Of a stretch of DNA of 64,000 bases, positions 33,541 through 40,588 are shown one piece after another. Both the position numbers and the translations under genes were made by a program. Each line of letters begins with the position of its first letter. Position 1 is the stretch's first letter. The DNA lies in NCBI GenBank assembly GCA_028288595.1, contig JAQBNK010000164.1:32272-96271 (forward strand). Direction: 5' to 3'. Below the pieces are notes generated by a model that saw nothing but the letters and a program-made list of their open reading frames with translations, had not been told where the DNA came from and searched no databases. The stretch is from Chitinophagaceae bacterium. Lineage in GTDB: Bacteria > Bacteroidota > Bacteroidia > Chitinophagales > Chitinophagaceae.

Positions 33541-33648
33541 CGTTGTCACCATCTTTTGTAACTTTATTTAGCAGCGGTTACCGCTGACAATTTTCAAATG
33601 CGGCCACATCGCCAGGCCGTGATCGTTGGCTGTAATACAAAACTGACT

Positions 33649-33885
33649 ATGCAAAAGCTCATAACAGTATTTTTACTTTGCACTATCCTCTCGCGGGCCT
33701 TTGGACAGATAGAGCATAAATCGTCCCTGTACCTTCAAGGACAATACAACCAAACTTGTGGAGAAGGCCCATGCATTAAAATGGAGTCGCTGGCAGGATA
33801 TGAGAAAGTAAGTTTCTTATATTTACGAGTTTACGGTTATTGTAAAGTACGACAGCTACAACTAATAAACAGGCAACATAAATGA
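33649..33885 (+). pseudogene. Short secreted ORF, probably a truncated gene
   Basis: The ATG at 33649 starts a clear signal peptide ('MQKLITVFLLCTILSRAFGQ'). Only about 58 further residues follow ('IEHKSSLYLQGQYNQTCGEG' and onwards), ending in a basic, poorly folded-looking tail ('YCKVRQLQLINRQHK'). The start looks like the N-terminus of a longer outer-membrane or secreted protein, and the tail looks like read-through into foreign DNA. Its stop overlaps the start of the hydrolase gene (ATGA). I therefore favour a gene cut at an insertion junction around 33780-33880, but a genuine small secreted protein cannot be excluded. Confidence 0.45.
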
Positions 33886-34769
33886 AACAGATTGTATTGA
33901 TTCTAACCCTGGCAATTTTCACGTCGACGTGTTGCAACGCACAGAAAAATGAGAAACAAAAAATGGAAATAGAAACAATGGCCAGTTCGAGCTTTAAAAG
34001 CGGATATTCTGAAGTGAATGGATTGAAAATGTATTACGAAATTTATGGACAAGGAAAACCATTGGTTTTAGTTCACGGTGGTGGTTCGACAATCCAAACA
34101 AGTTTTGAAAAAATCATTCCGTTACTGGCTAAAAACAGAAAAATAATTGCCGTTGAATTACAAGCTCACGGACGGACAAACGATAGAAATGCTGACCTTA
34201 CATTTGAACAGGATGCAGACGACATCGCAACACTACTCAAAAACTTAAACATTGACAAAGCTGATTTCTTTGGTTTTAGTAATGGTGGAACAACCACTTT
34301 ACAAATCGCTATTCGACACCCAAAAATAGTTAACAAAATAATTTTAGGTTCAGCACTTGCTAAACGAAACGGGGTTCCTGGTTGGTTTTGGGGTTTTATG
34401 GAACAAGCCAAATTGGAAAATATGCCAGAACAACTAAAAATTGGATACAAAAAAGTTGCAAATGATACCAATGGCTTACAAGTAATGCACGACAGAGATG
34501 CGAAAAGAATGGTTAACTTCAAAGACATTTCCGACGAGGATATTAAATCTATAAAAGTGCCAACATTAATCATAATTTGCGACAAAGATGTTATTACACC
34601 CGAACACGCTATTGAACTGCATAAACAAATTACTAATTCAGAATTAGCAATAATTCCAGGTGGACACGGAGAATACATCGGAGAAATTACAACCATAAAA
34701 CCCGACTTCAAAGAAAGCGATCTTGTTGTTCCTATGATTGAAAAGTTCCTTAACAAGACTGAAAAATAA
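33882..34769 (+). CDS. Secreted alpha/beta hydrolase
   Basis: This 295-residue protein has a signal peptide ('LILTLAIFTSTCCNAQ'). The alpha/beta-hydrolase fold shows the oxyanion 'LVLVHGGGST', nucleophile S133 in 'FFGFSNGGTTT', an acid in 'IIICDKDVITPEHA' and the His in 'IPGGHGEYIG'. The 'IAVELQAHGRTNDR' strand is typical of carboxylesterase/epoxide-hydrolase-like members. The substrate is unknown. The double Cys before the cleavage site is not a clean lipobox. The gene and the following lipoprotein gene are visibly more AT-rich than the flanks. Together with the truncated ORF before it and the palindrome after it, this suggests the gene was acquired by transfer. Confidence 0.88.
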   Translation: MKQIVLILTLAIFTSTCCNAQKNEKQKMEIETMASSSFKSGYSEVNGLKMYYEIYGQGKPLVLVHGGGSTIQTSFEKIIPLLAKNRKIIAVELQAHGRTNDRNADLTFEQDADDIATLLKNLNIDKADFFGFSNGGTTTLQIAIRHPKIVNKIILGSALAKRNGVPGWFWGFMEQAKLENMPEQLKIGYKKVANDTNGLQVMHDRDAKRMVNFKDISDEDIKSIKVPTLIIICDKDVITPEHAIELHKQITNSELAIIPGGHGEYIGEITTIKPDFKESDLVVPMIEKFLNKTEK

Positions 34770-34770
34770 A

Positions 34771-34904
34771 CAACGAACCGCTAACAGTGTGTTTATAAAA
34801 TTGAGGCTGGAGGTTAGACCTTCAACTTTAAATCATTATTTGCTTCTGAAGTAATTGAGAGTGACGTTTTTCAATTGCCAAACTTCATAAACACTGTATC
34901 GTTG
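34771..34904. repeat. Large imperfect palindrome after the hydrolase gene
   Basis: The 33-base left arm (34771-34803, CAACGAACCGCTAACAGTGT...) pairs with the 33-base right arm (34872-34904, ...AAACACTGTATCGTTG) through the blocks CAACGA, ACAGTG, TTTAT and AATTG, separated by bulges, around a 68-base centre. The size and the bulged-arm design are like recombination sites of gene cassettes. However, the terminal 7-base boxes do not match the classical integron attC consensus, and no integrase is present in the window. Confidence 0.6.
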
Positions 34905-34940
34905 CCTGGAACCTATTGACACCTTTATAATTTTCGATAA

Positions 34941-35636
34941 ATGAAATGGACTGCAATATTAATCGCGATAATTCTATTGACAAGTTGTAAAAAACATAGT
35001 GTAGACAAATTTTATAATATTAAAGGACAGATTCTTGAAAGCAGTAGCAACCCTATTCCTGTTACAAATTATACACTCACATTTTATCAAAAAGCAAGCG
35101 CAGGACTTTTGGGTGGTGTTTCAGGTTTGGACGCGAGAACTAAAACTGACAATGATGGAAAGTTCAATTTTCAATACTACCCTAACAAAAACTATGGTTT
35201 TTCAACTGGAGGGACAAATCCAAATACTATAACAATCGAAGGAATTGATACTATAAAATACAGAGGGCTTTATCCTGAATGGCATCCAGTACCATCACTT
35301 GTTGACACTAATTTAAACATCTTGTATTTATATAAGAAAATTCAGATTCTAGTTAGAAAAGTTCAATTTAATAATAGTCTAAATACTGGTGAAATCTTGG
35401 AGGTTATAACTCCAGATTCATCTGGCTCAAGTCATAAGACTTTAACTGGACCAATTCCAAATGGAACAATAATAATCGTGGATACAATAAAAGATTGCAA
35501 ACTATCTATATTCAATTTATCATCAAATGAATATAATTTATCGGCAACGCTGAAAAAGCCATCTTATCAAAAAGACTTTAGTATAATTTTGACGAAAGGA
35601 GATGAAGTATTCCGAGAAATTTTGATGATATACTAA
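34941..35636 (+). CDS. Putative lipoprotein with carboxypeptidase-regulatory-like domain
   Basis: This 231-residue protein begins with a lipoprotein signal ('LIAIILLTSCKK', Cys at residue 16). The first half resembles a transthyretin-like beta-sandwich: 'YNIKGQILESSSNPIPVTNY', 'TKTDNDGKFNFQYYP' and 'NILYLYKKI'. The second half looks like a further beta domain ('ILVRKVQFNN', 'TLTGPIPNGTIIIVDTI', 'YQKDFSIILTKGDE'). I do not recognise the family, and the protein probably sits on the outer or inner membrane facing the periplasm or the outside. The gene is AT-rich with codon choice unlike the efflux and glycan genes around it. It follows the palindrome at 34771 and precedes a strong terminator, so it may be a single-gene transferred unit. 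Confidence 0.65.
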   Translation: MKWTAILIAIILLTSCKKHSVDKFYNIKGQILESSSNPIPVTNYTLTFYQKASAGLLGGVSGLDARTKTDNDGKFNFQYYPNKNYGFSTGGTNPNTITIEGIDTIKYRGLYPEWHPVPSLVDTNLNILYLYKKIQILVRKVQFNNSLNTGEILEVITPDSSGSSHKTLTGPIPNGTIIIVDTIKDCKLSIFNLSSNEYNLSATLKKPSYQKDFSIILTKGDEVFREILMIY

Positions 35637-35806
35637 AGAAAGACTCCTTTCCGTCATCCCGGGGTCTTCCCCATATTTCAGCGATCTGCTCCCGGGCTCA
35701 TAACAATATTTCACCTAAAGCACTGGTCAGCAAAACCAGTCTTCTAAAGTTCCTGCACCAAATCCGCTTCCCGGCTCACAAAAAAGAAAAAGAATAACAT
35801 CCCTAA

Positions 35807-35843
35807 TAGAAAAAGCCTCCAATTAATTTGGAGGCTTTTTCTA
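35807..35843. terminator. Strong bidirectional terminator
   Basis: Perfect 16-base arms (TAGAAAAAGCCTCCAA and TTGGAGGCTTTTTCTA) surround a 5-base loop, with A and T runs on both sides. It lies between convergent genes and should stop transcription from both. The preceding 35637-35806 shows no gene. Confidence 0.92.
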
Positions 35844-35857
35844 TTCAGTAATTTTCT

Positions 35858-37096
35858 CTAATCGTTCTTCCAGGTCTTTTCACCTTTCTTCATTTTATCA
35901 AGTGTATCCTGCAATTCTTTTTTAGTTGCATCATCCGCAAGCGCTATCGCTTTTTCTTCCCAAGCAAGGGCATCTTCTTTTTTACCCATCTTGTATAAAA
36001 TGTTAGCATAAGTATCCATGAAAAGCGGATTGTTGTTCGATTCGAAAGAACGTTTGCTCCAGTCCAGCGCCTGCGTAACACAGGTCATGTCTTTGCAATT
36101 TTCAAATACCGTCCAGGCAAAACTGTTGAGTTCTGCTGATTGCGATTTAGCGCCATACTTAGTCATGTAGTCTACAACGGCTGACTGAAAATTATTCCAG
36201 TCTTTCTTATTCTGAAAATAATAGACTTTCAGTTTGCCGGTCAGCTCATCTGCATAAGCCGTATATTTTTGTTTCAGTTCCTGCTCTAATGCCGGCCAGT
36301 CTGCAGGCGGAGCATTTTTCGCAAGCAGCTTAGACATTTTATCATTCATCACCGTATTCATGATCATCTGATCTGAAATTTTTCTTCCCAATATCTCATC
36401 CACTTTTGCAGGATTAGCCACTATAATTCCAAATGCCTTACCTGATTCTTTCGATGCAAATTTTAACACGTAAGAGAGGTTCTCTTTTGTATAAGGATCG
36501 GTAACGGTTGCCAGGTATGCATCCGCAGCTTCGAAAGCTTTATCCTGTTCGAAAGCATTGGCGGCAGCTTCTGAAAACTTGCGCAGAAAAGCAACCGATC
36601 TCTCACCCCCCTCATATTTTCTTAAAAGCGCATAATACTGCTTGTCAGGATCAAGCGCCGCAGAGGCCCTCGCAATAAAATCCTTAGGCGCAGCAACTGA
36701 TCCCACTACCCTGTGAACGAGTTCTCCATCAGGATTAAAAAATAAATAAGTGGGGTATGCTCTCACTTTATATTCGGCAGCGATGTTATGTCCATCTGCG
36801 TACCATTTCTTTACTTCATCATTATCTTTTGCAGTTGTATCAAGCTGAACTCTTGCCAAAATAAACTTCTCATTAAAGTAAGCGCCGGCTTCCTCTGTAG
36901 GAAAAACGTTCGCATCCATATATTTACACGGCCCGCACCATGTAGTAAAACAATCCATGAGGATGGGTTTGTTTTCTTTTTTTGCTTTGGCTTTAATTTC
37001 GGCCCAGGAAAGGCCTTTTTCAAAACGCATTCCTTTCTCCTGCGCCTGCAGCAGAAAAGGAACTGCAAGTAGCAAAAGGATAGTGATCTTTTTCAT
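35858..37096 (-). CDS. Periplasmic thioredoxin-fold protein with helical C-terminal domain
   Basis: This 412-residue protein has a signal peptide ('ITILLLLAVPFLLQAQ'). The thioredoxin domain at about 25-150 has the active-site 'TTWCGPCKYMD' (C54, C57) and cis-Pro loop 'VRAYPTYLFFNPDG', so it should be redox active in the periplasm. The remaining 260 residues are alpha-helical and end with TPR-like helices ('FMDTYANILYKMGKKEDALA'). Many Bacteroidota have such thioredoxin-TPR proteins, usually of unknown target. It is a monocistronic gene ending at the bidirectional terminator at 35807. The 5' side faces a gap of nearly 300 bp shared with the divergent tetR gene. Confidence 0.88.
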   Translation of the reverse strand: MKKITILLLLAVPFLLQAQEKGMRFEKGLSWAEIKAKAKKENKPILMDCFTTWCGPCKYMDANVFPTEEAGAYFNEKFILARVQLDTTAKDNDEVKKWYADGHNIAAEYKVRAYPTYLFFNPDGELVHRVVGSVAAPKDFIARASAALDPDKQYYALLRKYEGGERSVAFLRKFSEAAANAFEQDKAFEAADAYLATVTDPYTKENLSYVLKFASKESGKAFGIIVANPAKVDEILGRKISDQMIMNTVMNDKMSKLLAKNAPPADWPALEQELKQKYTAYADELTGKLKVYYFQNKKDWNNFQSAVVDYMTKYGAKSQSAELNSFAWTVFENCKDMTCVTQALDWSKRSFESNNNPLFMDTYANILYKMGKKEDALAWEEKAIALADDATKKELQDTLDKMKKGEKTWKND

Positions 37097-37163
37097 TTTA
37101 TAACAGTTTTCCTAAAGTTATAAAACGGCTACCAGCATTTTCAGCTTTCTTAATTAATTAAGG

Positions 37164-37250
37164 TTAATTCCGGTGGATATTATCGGCAACCGGCCTCAGC
37201 CAGAGCGTGACGCAGCAACCCGAAGCCCTTCCGGCCCTGGTAGTTTATGA
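37164..37250. other. GC-rich patch in the gap between divergent genes
   Basis: Inside the AT-rich gap 37097-37389 this stretch of about 87 bases is markedly richer in G and C, with clustered complementary words (CCGGCC twice, GGCAACCGG, CCCGAAGCCC). It does not match a riboswitch or small RNA that I can name. On the plus strand one frame is open for about 34 codons without a start codon. It could be a structured leader, a gene remnant or a repeat element. Confidence 0.3.
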
Positions 37251-37276
37251 CCTTATCATCAACCTATCAAAAAAAG

Positions 37277-37292
37277 CAGGTTAATGTACCTG
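37277..37292. promoter_or_regulatory. Possible TetR operator
   Basis: CAGGT-TAATGT-ACCTG is a 16-bp palindrome (5-base arms, 6-base centre) located 98 bp before the preferred tetR start. TetR-family repressors often bind such palindromes to control themselves and adjacent efflux genes. This is a position and symmetry argument only. Confidence 0.3.
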
Positions 37293-37389
37293 GCTGGTTT
37301 TAAATGATTGTGGAAGGTTTGAAGTAATGATAGAATTATGATTGGTAAAAAGTTTGCCCGAACAGGATTTAGTTTACCTTGCGGCCCGA

Positions 37390-37983
37390 ATGAACGTTCA
37401 ATCGGACACCCCCTCTAAAAAAGAAGCAATCTTAAAAACTACGCTGGATCTAATAAAAGACAATGGCTTTCATGGAACGCCCATTAGTCTTATTGCAAAA
37501 AAAGCAGGTGTTGCAGCCGGAACCATTTATCATTATTTTCCTAATAAAGATGCCATCATCATTGAACTTCACAAGGTTATAAAAGAACAAATGGCATCAG
37601 CCATGTTCAGCGAAGCGGGTACAAAAAAAGAATATAAACAACAATTTTTTGACGGATGGATGAACCTGGTGAGATATTTTATTAATAACCCCAGTGCGTT
37701 GATCTTCATTCAGCAGTTTAATAGCTCTCCGTTTGTGAAACTTGCTTCAGCAGGAGATACAAAAGCGTCTGTGAATAAATTTTACGAATTCTTCCAGGCA
37801 GGGATGGATAAAGGTTACCTGAAACAAATGGAATATAAATTAATTGCGGCGGCGGTATTCGGATGTATTACTTCTGTTGCAAACTATCATGTGGGTGGCC
37901 GCTATAATTTTAAAAACGAGGACCTTTGCAAGGTGGCTAATATAATGTGGGATGGTATAAAATACCGGTCAGCAAAAGTGTAG
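37390..37983 (+). CDS. TetR/AcrR-family transcriptional regulator
   Basis: I choose the ATG at 37390 (197 residues). A TTG at 37342 would add 16 residues with no homology-like features. The N-terminal helix-turn-helix is clear: 'AILKTTLDLIKDNGFHGTPI' followed by 'IAKKAGVAAGTIYHYFPNKD'. The rest is the helical ligand and dimer domain. It precedes tolC-, MFP- and RND-type genes on the same strand, the tolC gene starting 38 bp later, so it most likely represses this efflux operon until a toxic ligand binds. It ends with 'IMWDGIKYRSAKV', typical of the family. Confidence 0.93.
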   Translation: MNVQSDTPSKKEAILKTTLDLIKDNGFHGTPISLIAKKAGVAAGTIYHYFPNKDAIIIELHKVIKEQMASAMFSEAGTKKEYKQQFFDGWMNLVRYFINNPSALIFIQQFNSSPFVKLASAGDTKASVNKFYEFFQAGMDKGYLKQMEYKLIAAAVFGCITSVANYHVGGRYNFKNEDLCKVANIMWDGIKYRSAKV

Positions 37984-38021
37984 TAAGATTTATTTTAAGA
38001 ATTAATAACCTGTTTAAACAG

Positions 38022-39380
38022 ATGAGAAAAATACTTATGAGTATACCAGGATTAAGCTTTGGCGCATCTGTGCTAAAGCGCTTTATAATTATTATTTTGT
38101 TCTGTCCTTTTTTAAGTTCTGCTCAATATCACGGCGATAGCGTGATACAAAACGCTACACTGGAAAATGTTGTCCACTATGCGCTGCAAAGAAATCCTTT
38201 GCTGATCAACAGTTCTATCCAGCAGGAAATTAGTGAAACCAGTATCAGGAGTAAGCTGGCGGATTGGTACCCGCAGGTAAATTTCAACTATAGTCTTCAG
38301 CATAATTTTCAACTTCCTACTGCCAATTTTAACGGGCAGTACATCAGCACGGGGCTATACAATACTTCAGGTATGCAGGTTGGCGCAACACAAAATATTT
38401 TTAACCGGGATATCATCCTTGCTTCACGCACTGCAAAAGATGTTCGTTTATTATCGCACCAAAATACTTCGGAACAAAAAATAAACCTGGCTGTGCAGGT
38501 GAGTAAAGCATTTTATGATGTGATATTAACCATGCAGCAATTACTGGTTATAGATAAAGACCTCAACAGGATCAGTTTAAGTCTTAAAGATGCCTACTAT
38601 CAATACAAAGCCGGAATTACTGATAAGACAGATTACAAAAGAGCAACGATTTCTTTAAACAACGCGAAGGCGCAAAAGAAGAACGCGGAAGAATCGATGA
38701 AATCTAAATACGCTTTCCTGAAAGAGTTAATGGGCTATCCTCCTGCTGCTGATTTTCAATTGCAATACGATACCACCCAAATGAAAGCGGAAGTTTCGCT
38801 GGATACATTGCAAACCATCAACTATAATAACCGGATAGAATTTCAATTGCTCCAGACCCAGAAAAATCTTCAGCAATACAATCTTAAATACAACCAGTGG
38901 AGCTTCCTGCCCAACGTTTATGCATTCGGTAATTACAACCTGAATTTTTCAAACAATAATTTTCTAAAAACATACAGCAGGAGTTTTCCAAATTCTTATG
39001 CAGGCTTAGCGATGTCTATCCCCATCTTCCAGGGTGGTAAAAGATTACAGCTTGTAAAGCAAGCCAGGCTTCAGCTTGAGCAGGTAGATTTTACCATTCT
39101 CAATCTTCAAAACATCATCAACACCGAATACCAGCAGGCGCTGGCAGCTTATAAAACCAACTTATACAATTATTTTAGTCAGCAGGAAAATGTTTCTCTT
39201 GCACAGGAAGTCTATGATGTTATCCAATTGCAATATCGTTCAGGCATTAAAACTTATTTAGAAGTGATCAATTCAGAATCTGACCTGCGTACGGCGCAGA
39301 TCAATTTGTATAATGCGCTTTACCAAACGCTTTCCAGTAAAATAGATGTTCAAAAATCATTAGGAAATCTTAGTTATTAA
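38022..39380 (+). CDS. TolC-family outer-membrane efflux channel
   Basis: The frame is open from 37947, but the plausible start is the ATG at 38022 (or 38037), shortly before a signal peptide ('FIIIILFCPFLSSAQ'). The mature protein has two outer-membrane-efflux repeats with long helices ('TLENVVHYALQRNPLLINSS', 'LAVQVSKAFYDVILTMQQLL', 'VYDVIQLQYRSGIKTYLEVI', 'LYNALYQTLSSKIDVQKSLG') and beta-strand segments ('GLAMSIPIFQGGKR'). About 452 residues is the usual length. It should form the trimeric exit duct for the MFP/RND pump encoded next, 8 bp downstream. Confidence 0.92.
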   Translation: MRKILMSIPGLSFGASVLKRFIIIILFCPFLSSAQYHGDSVIQNATLENVVHYALQRNPLLINSSIQQEISETSIRSKLADWYPQVNFNYSLQHNFQLPTANFNGQYISTGLYNTSGMQVGATQNIFNRDIILASRTAKDVRLLSHQNTSEQKINLAVQVSKAFYDVILTMQQLLVIDKDLNRISLSLKDAYYQYKAGITDKTDYKRATISLNNAKAQKKNAEESMKSKYAFLKELMGYPPAADFQLQYDTTQMKAEVSLDTLQTINYNNRIEFQLLQTQKNLQQYNLKYNQWSFLPNVYAFGNYNLNFSNNNFLKTYSRSFPNSYAGLAMSIPIFQGGKRLQLVKQARLQLEQVDFTILNLQNIINTEYQQALAAYKTNLYNYFSQQENVSLAQEVYDVIQLQYRSGIKTYLEVINSESDLRTAQINLYNALYQTLSSKIDVQKSLGNLSY

Positions 39381-39388
39381 AATATACC

Positions 39389-40522
39389 ATGACTCACAAA
39401 AACACTTACTTATTTTTTATTGCAGCAATAACGGCACTTGTTTCCTGCGGTGAAAAAAAACAAACAACACAGACCCAGGTAACTACTGTTGCTGTTCCCG
39501 TAACACTGGATACAGTATCTTCTACCAATGCAGTTTATTATGACGAATACCCGGCAACCATTGCAGCATTGAATGAAATAAAACTGACCTCGCAGGTTAC
39601 AGGTTATGTTACTGGTTTACATTTCAGAGACGGAAGCAAAGTAAGGCAGGGACAACTGCTATATTCCATTGATGCACAGGTTTACCAGGCTAATTACCAG
39701 CAGGCTGTTGCAGGATTGGAAGTGCAGGAAGCCAACCTCGCGAAAGCAAGTAAAGATGCAGAGCGTTATCATGAACTGGATAAACATGATGCGATTGCCA
39801 AACAACAGGTTGATAATGCAGATGCGGCGTACGAGGTGGCAAAAAAACTGGTCGCAGCAGCAAAAGCAAATGTTGCAAGCGTTAGATCTAATGTGAAGTT
39901 TGCTAATATTTATGCGCCCTTCACTGGAACAATTGGCATCTCGCAGGTTAAACAGGGAACCTCTGTTGTTGCAGGACAAACTGTTCTTAATACCATCTCT
40001 ACAGATAATCCGATAGCTGTTGATTTTGCAGTTGATCAAAAAGAGATCTACCGTTTTGAACAAATGCATCAAGCTGGTAATGCAGGTGACCGCACCTTTA
40101 CATTAGCATTTGGCGAAGATGTTTATCCTTATTCCGGCAATATTAAAATGATTGACCGTGCTGTTGACCCCCAAACAGGAAGCATTAAAACAAGACTGGT
40201 TTTTCCAAATGATAAAGGCATGCTGAAAGCCGGAATGAATGCAACAGTGAGAGTAAAAAATAATGCTGCTGCAAAATCAACCATCATTCCATATAAAGCA
40301 GTGACTGAACAACTGGGAGAATTTTTTGTTTACGTAACCACAGACAGCAGCAAAGTAACTCAGCGCAAAGTTGTTTTAGGTAAACAGATTGGATCTGATA
40401 TTATAGTGAAGAGCGGGTTAACTGAAGGAGAAAAAATTGCAGTAGAAGGTGTGCAGAATTTAAAAGAAGGTTCCGTCTACACAACAGCACCTCCCAAACC
40501 CGCAGGCGCACCTGCAAAATAA
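39389..40522 (+). CDS. RND efflux periplasmic adaptor (membrane fusion protein), lipoprotein
   Basis: This 377-residue adaptor has a lipobox ('ITALVSCGEKK'). It shows the expected order: beta-barrel strand ('YDEYPATIAALNEIKLTSQV'), first lipoyl half ('VTGLHFRDGSKVRQGQLLYS'), alpha-hairpin ('YQQAVAGLEVQEANLAKASK', 'KQQVDNADAAYEVAKKLVAA'), second lipoyl half ('IYAPFTGTIGISQVKQGTSV') and membrane-proximal domain ('TEGEKIAVEGVQNLKEGSVY'). It bridges the inner-membrane pump and the TolC channel. It lies 8 bp after tolC and 66 bp before the pump gene, so the three form an operon with tetR. Confidence 0.95.
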   Translation: MTHKNTYLFFIAAITALVSCGEKKQTTQTQVTTVAVPVTLDTVSSTNAVYYDEYPATIAALNEIKLTSQVTGYVTGLHFRDGSKVRQGQLLYSIDAQVYQANYQQAVAGLEVQEANLAKASKDAERYHELDKHDAIAKQQVDNADAAYEVAKKLVAAAKANVASVRSNVKFANIYAPFTGTIGISQVKQGTSVVAGQTVLNTISTDNPIAVDFAVDQKEIYRFEQMHQAGNAGDRTFTLAFGEDVYPYSGNIKMIDRAVDPQTGSIKTRLVFPNDKGMLKAGMNATVRVKNNAAAKSTIIPYKAVTEQLGEFFVYVTTDSSKVTQRKVVLGKQIGSDIIVKSGLTEGEKIAVEGVQNLKEGSVYTTAPPKPAGAPAK

Positions 40523-40588
40523 ATAACCATGACCGTTGTAAAAAAATGATTGAAGTGATCATGAATTACAACCGGTAAAGAAAATATA

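Noticed and set aside
34166..34756. 196-codon minus-strand ORF opposite the alpha/beta hydrolase
   Set aside because: The sense frame has a full catalytic triad and signal peptide. The antisense frame is a by-product of its codon use.
34771..34904. Classical integron attC site
   Set aside because: The arms pair with bulges as in attC, but the terminal boxes do not fit RYYYAAC and GTTRRRY, so I only call it a palindrome.
37164..37250. SAM-type riboswitch
   Set aside because: It has words such as GGCAACC, but lacks the conserved order and stems, and the downstream gene is an efflux regulator.
37342..37389. TTG start for the TetR regulator
   Set aside because: The 16 added residues lie before the normal family start, and an ATG at 37390 gives the usual length.
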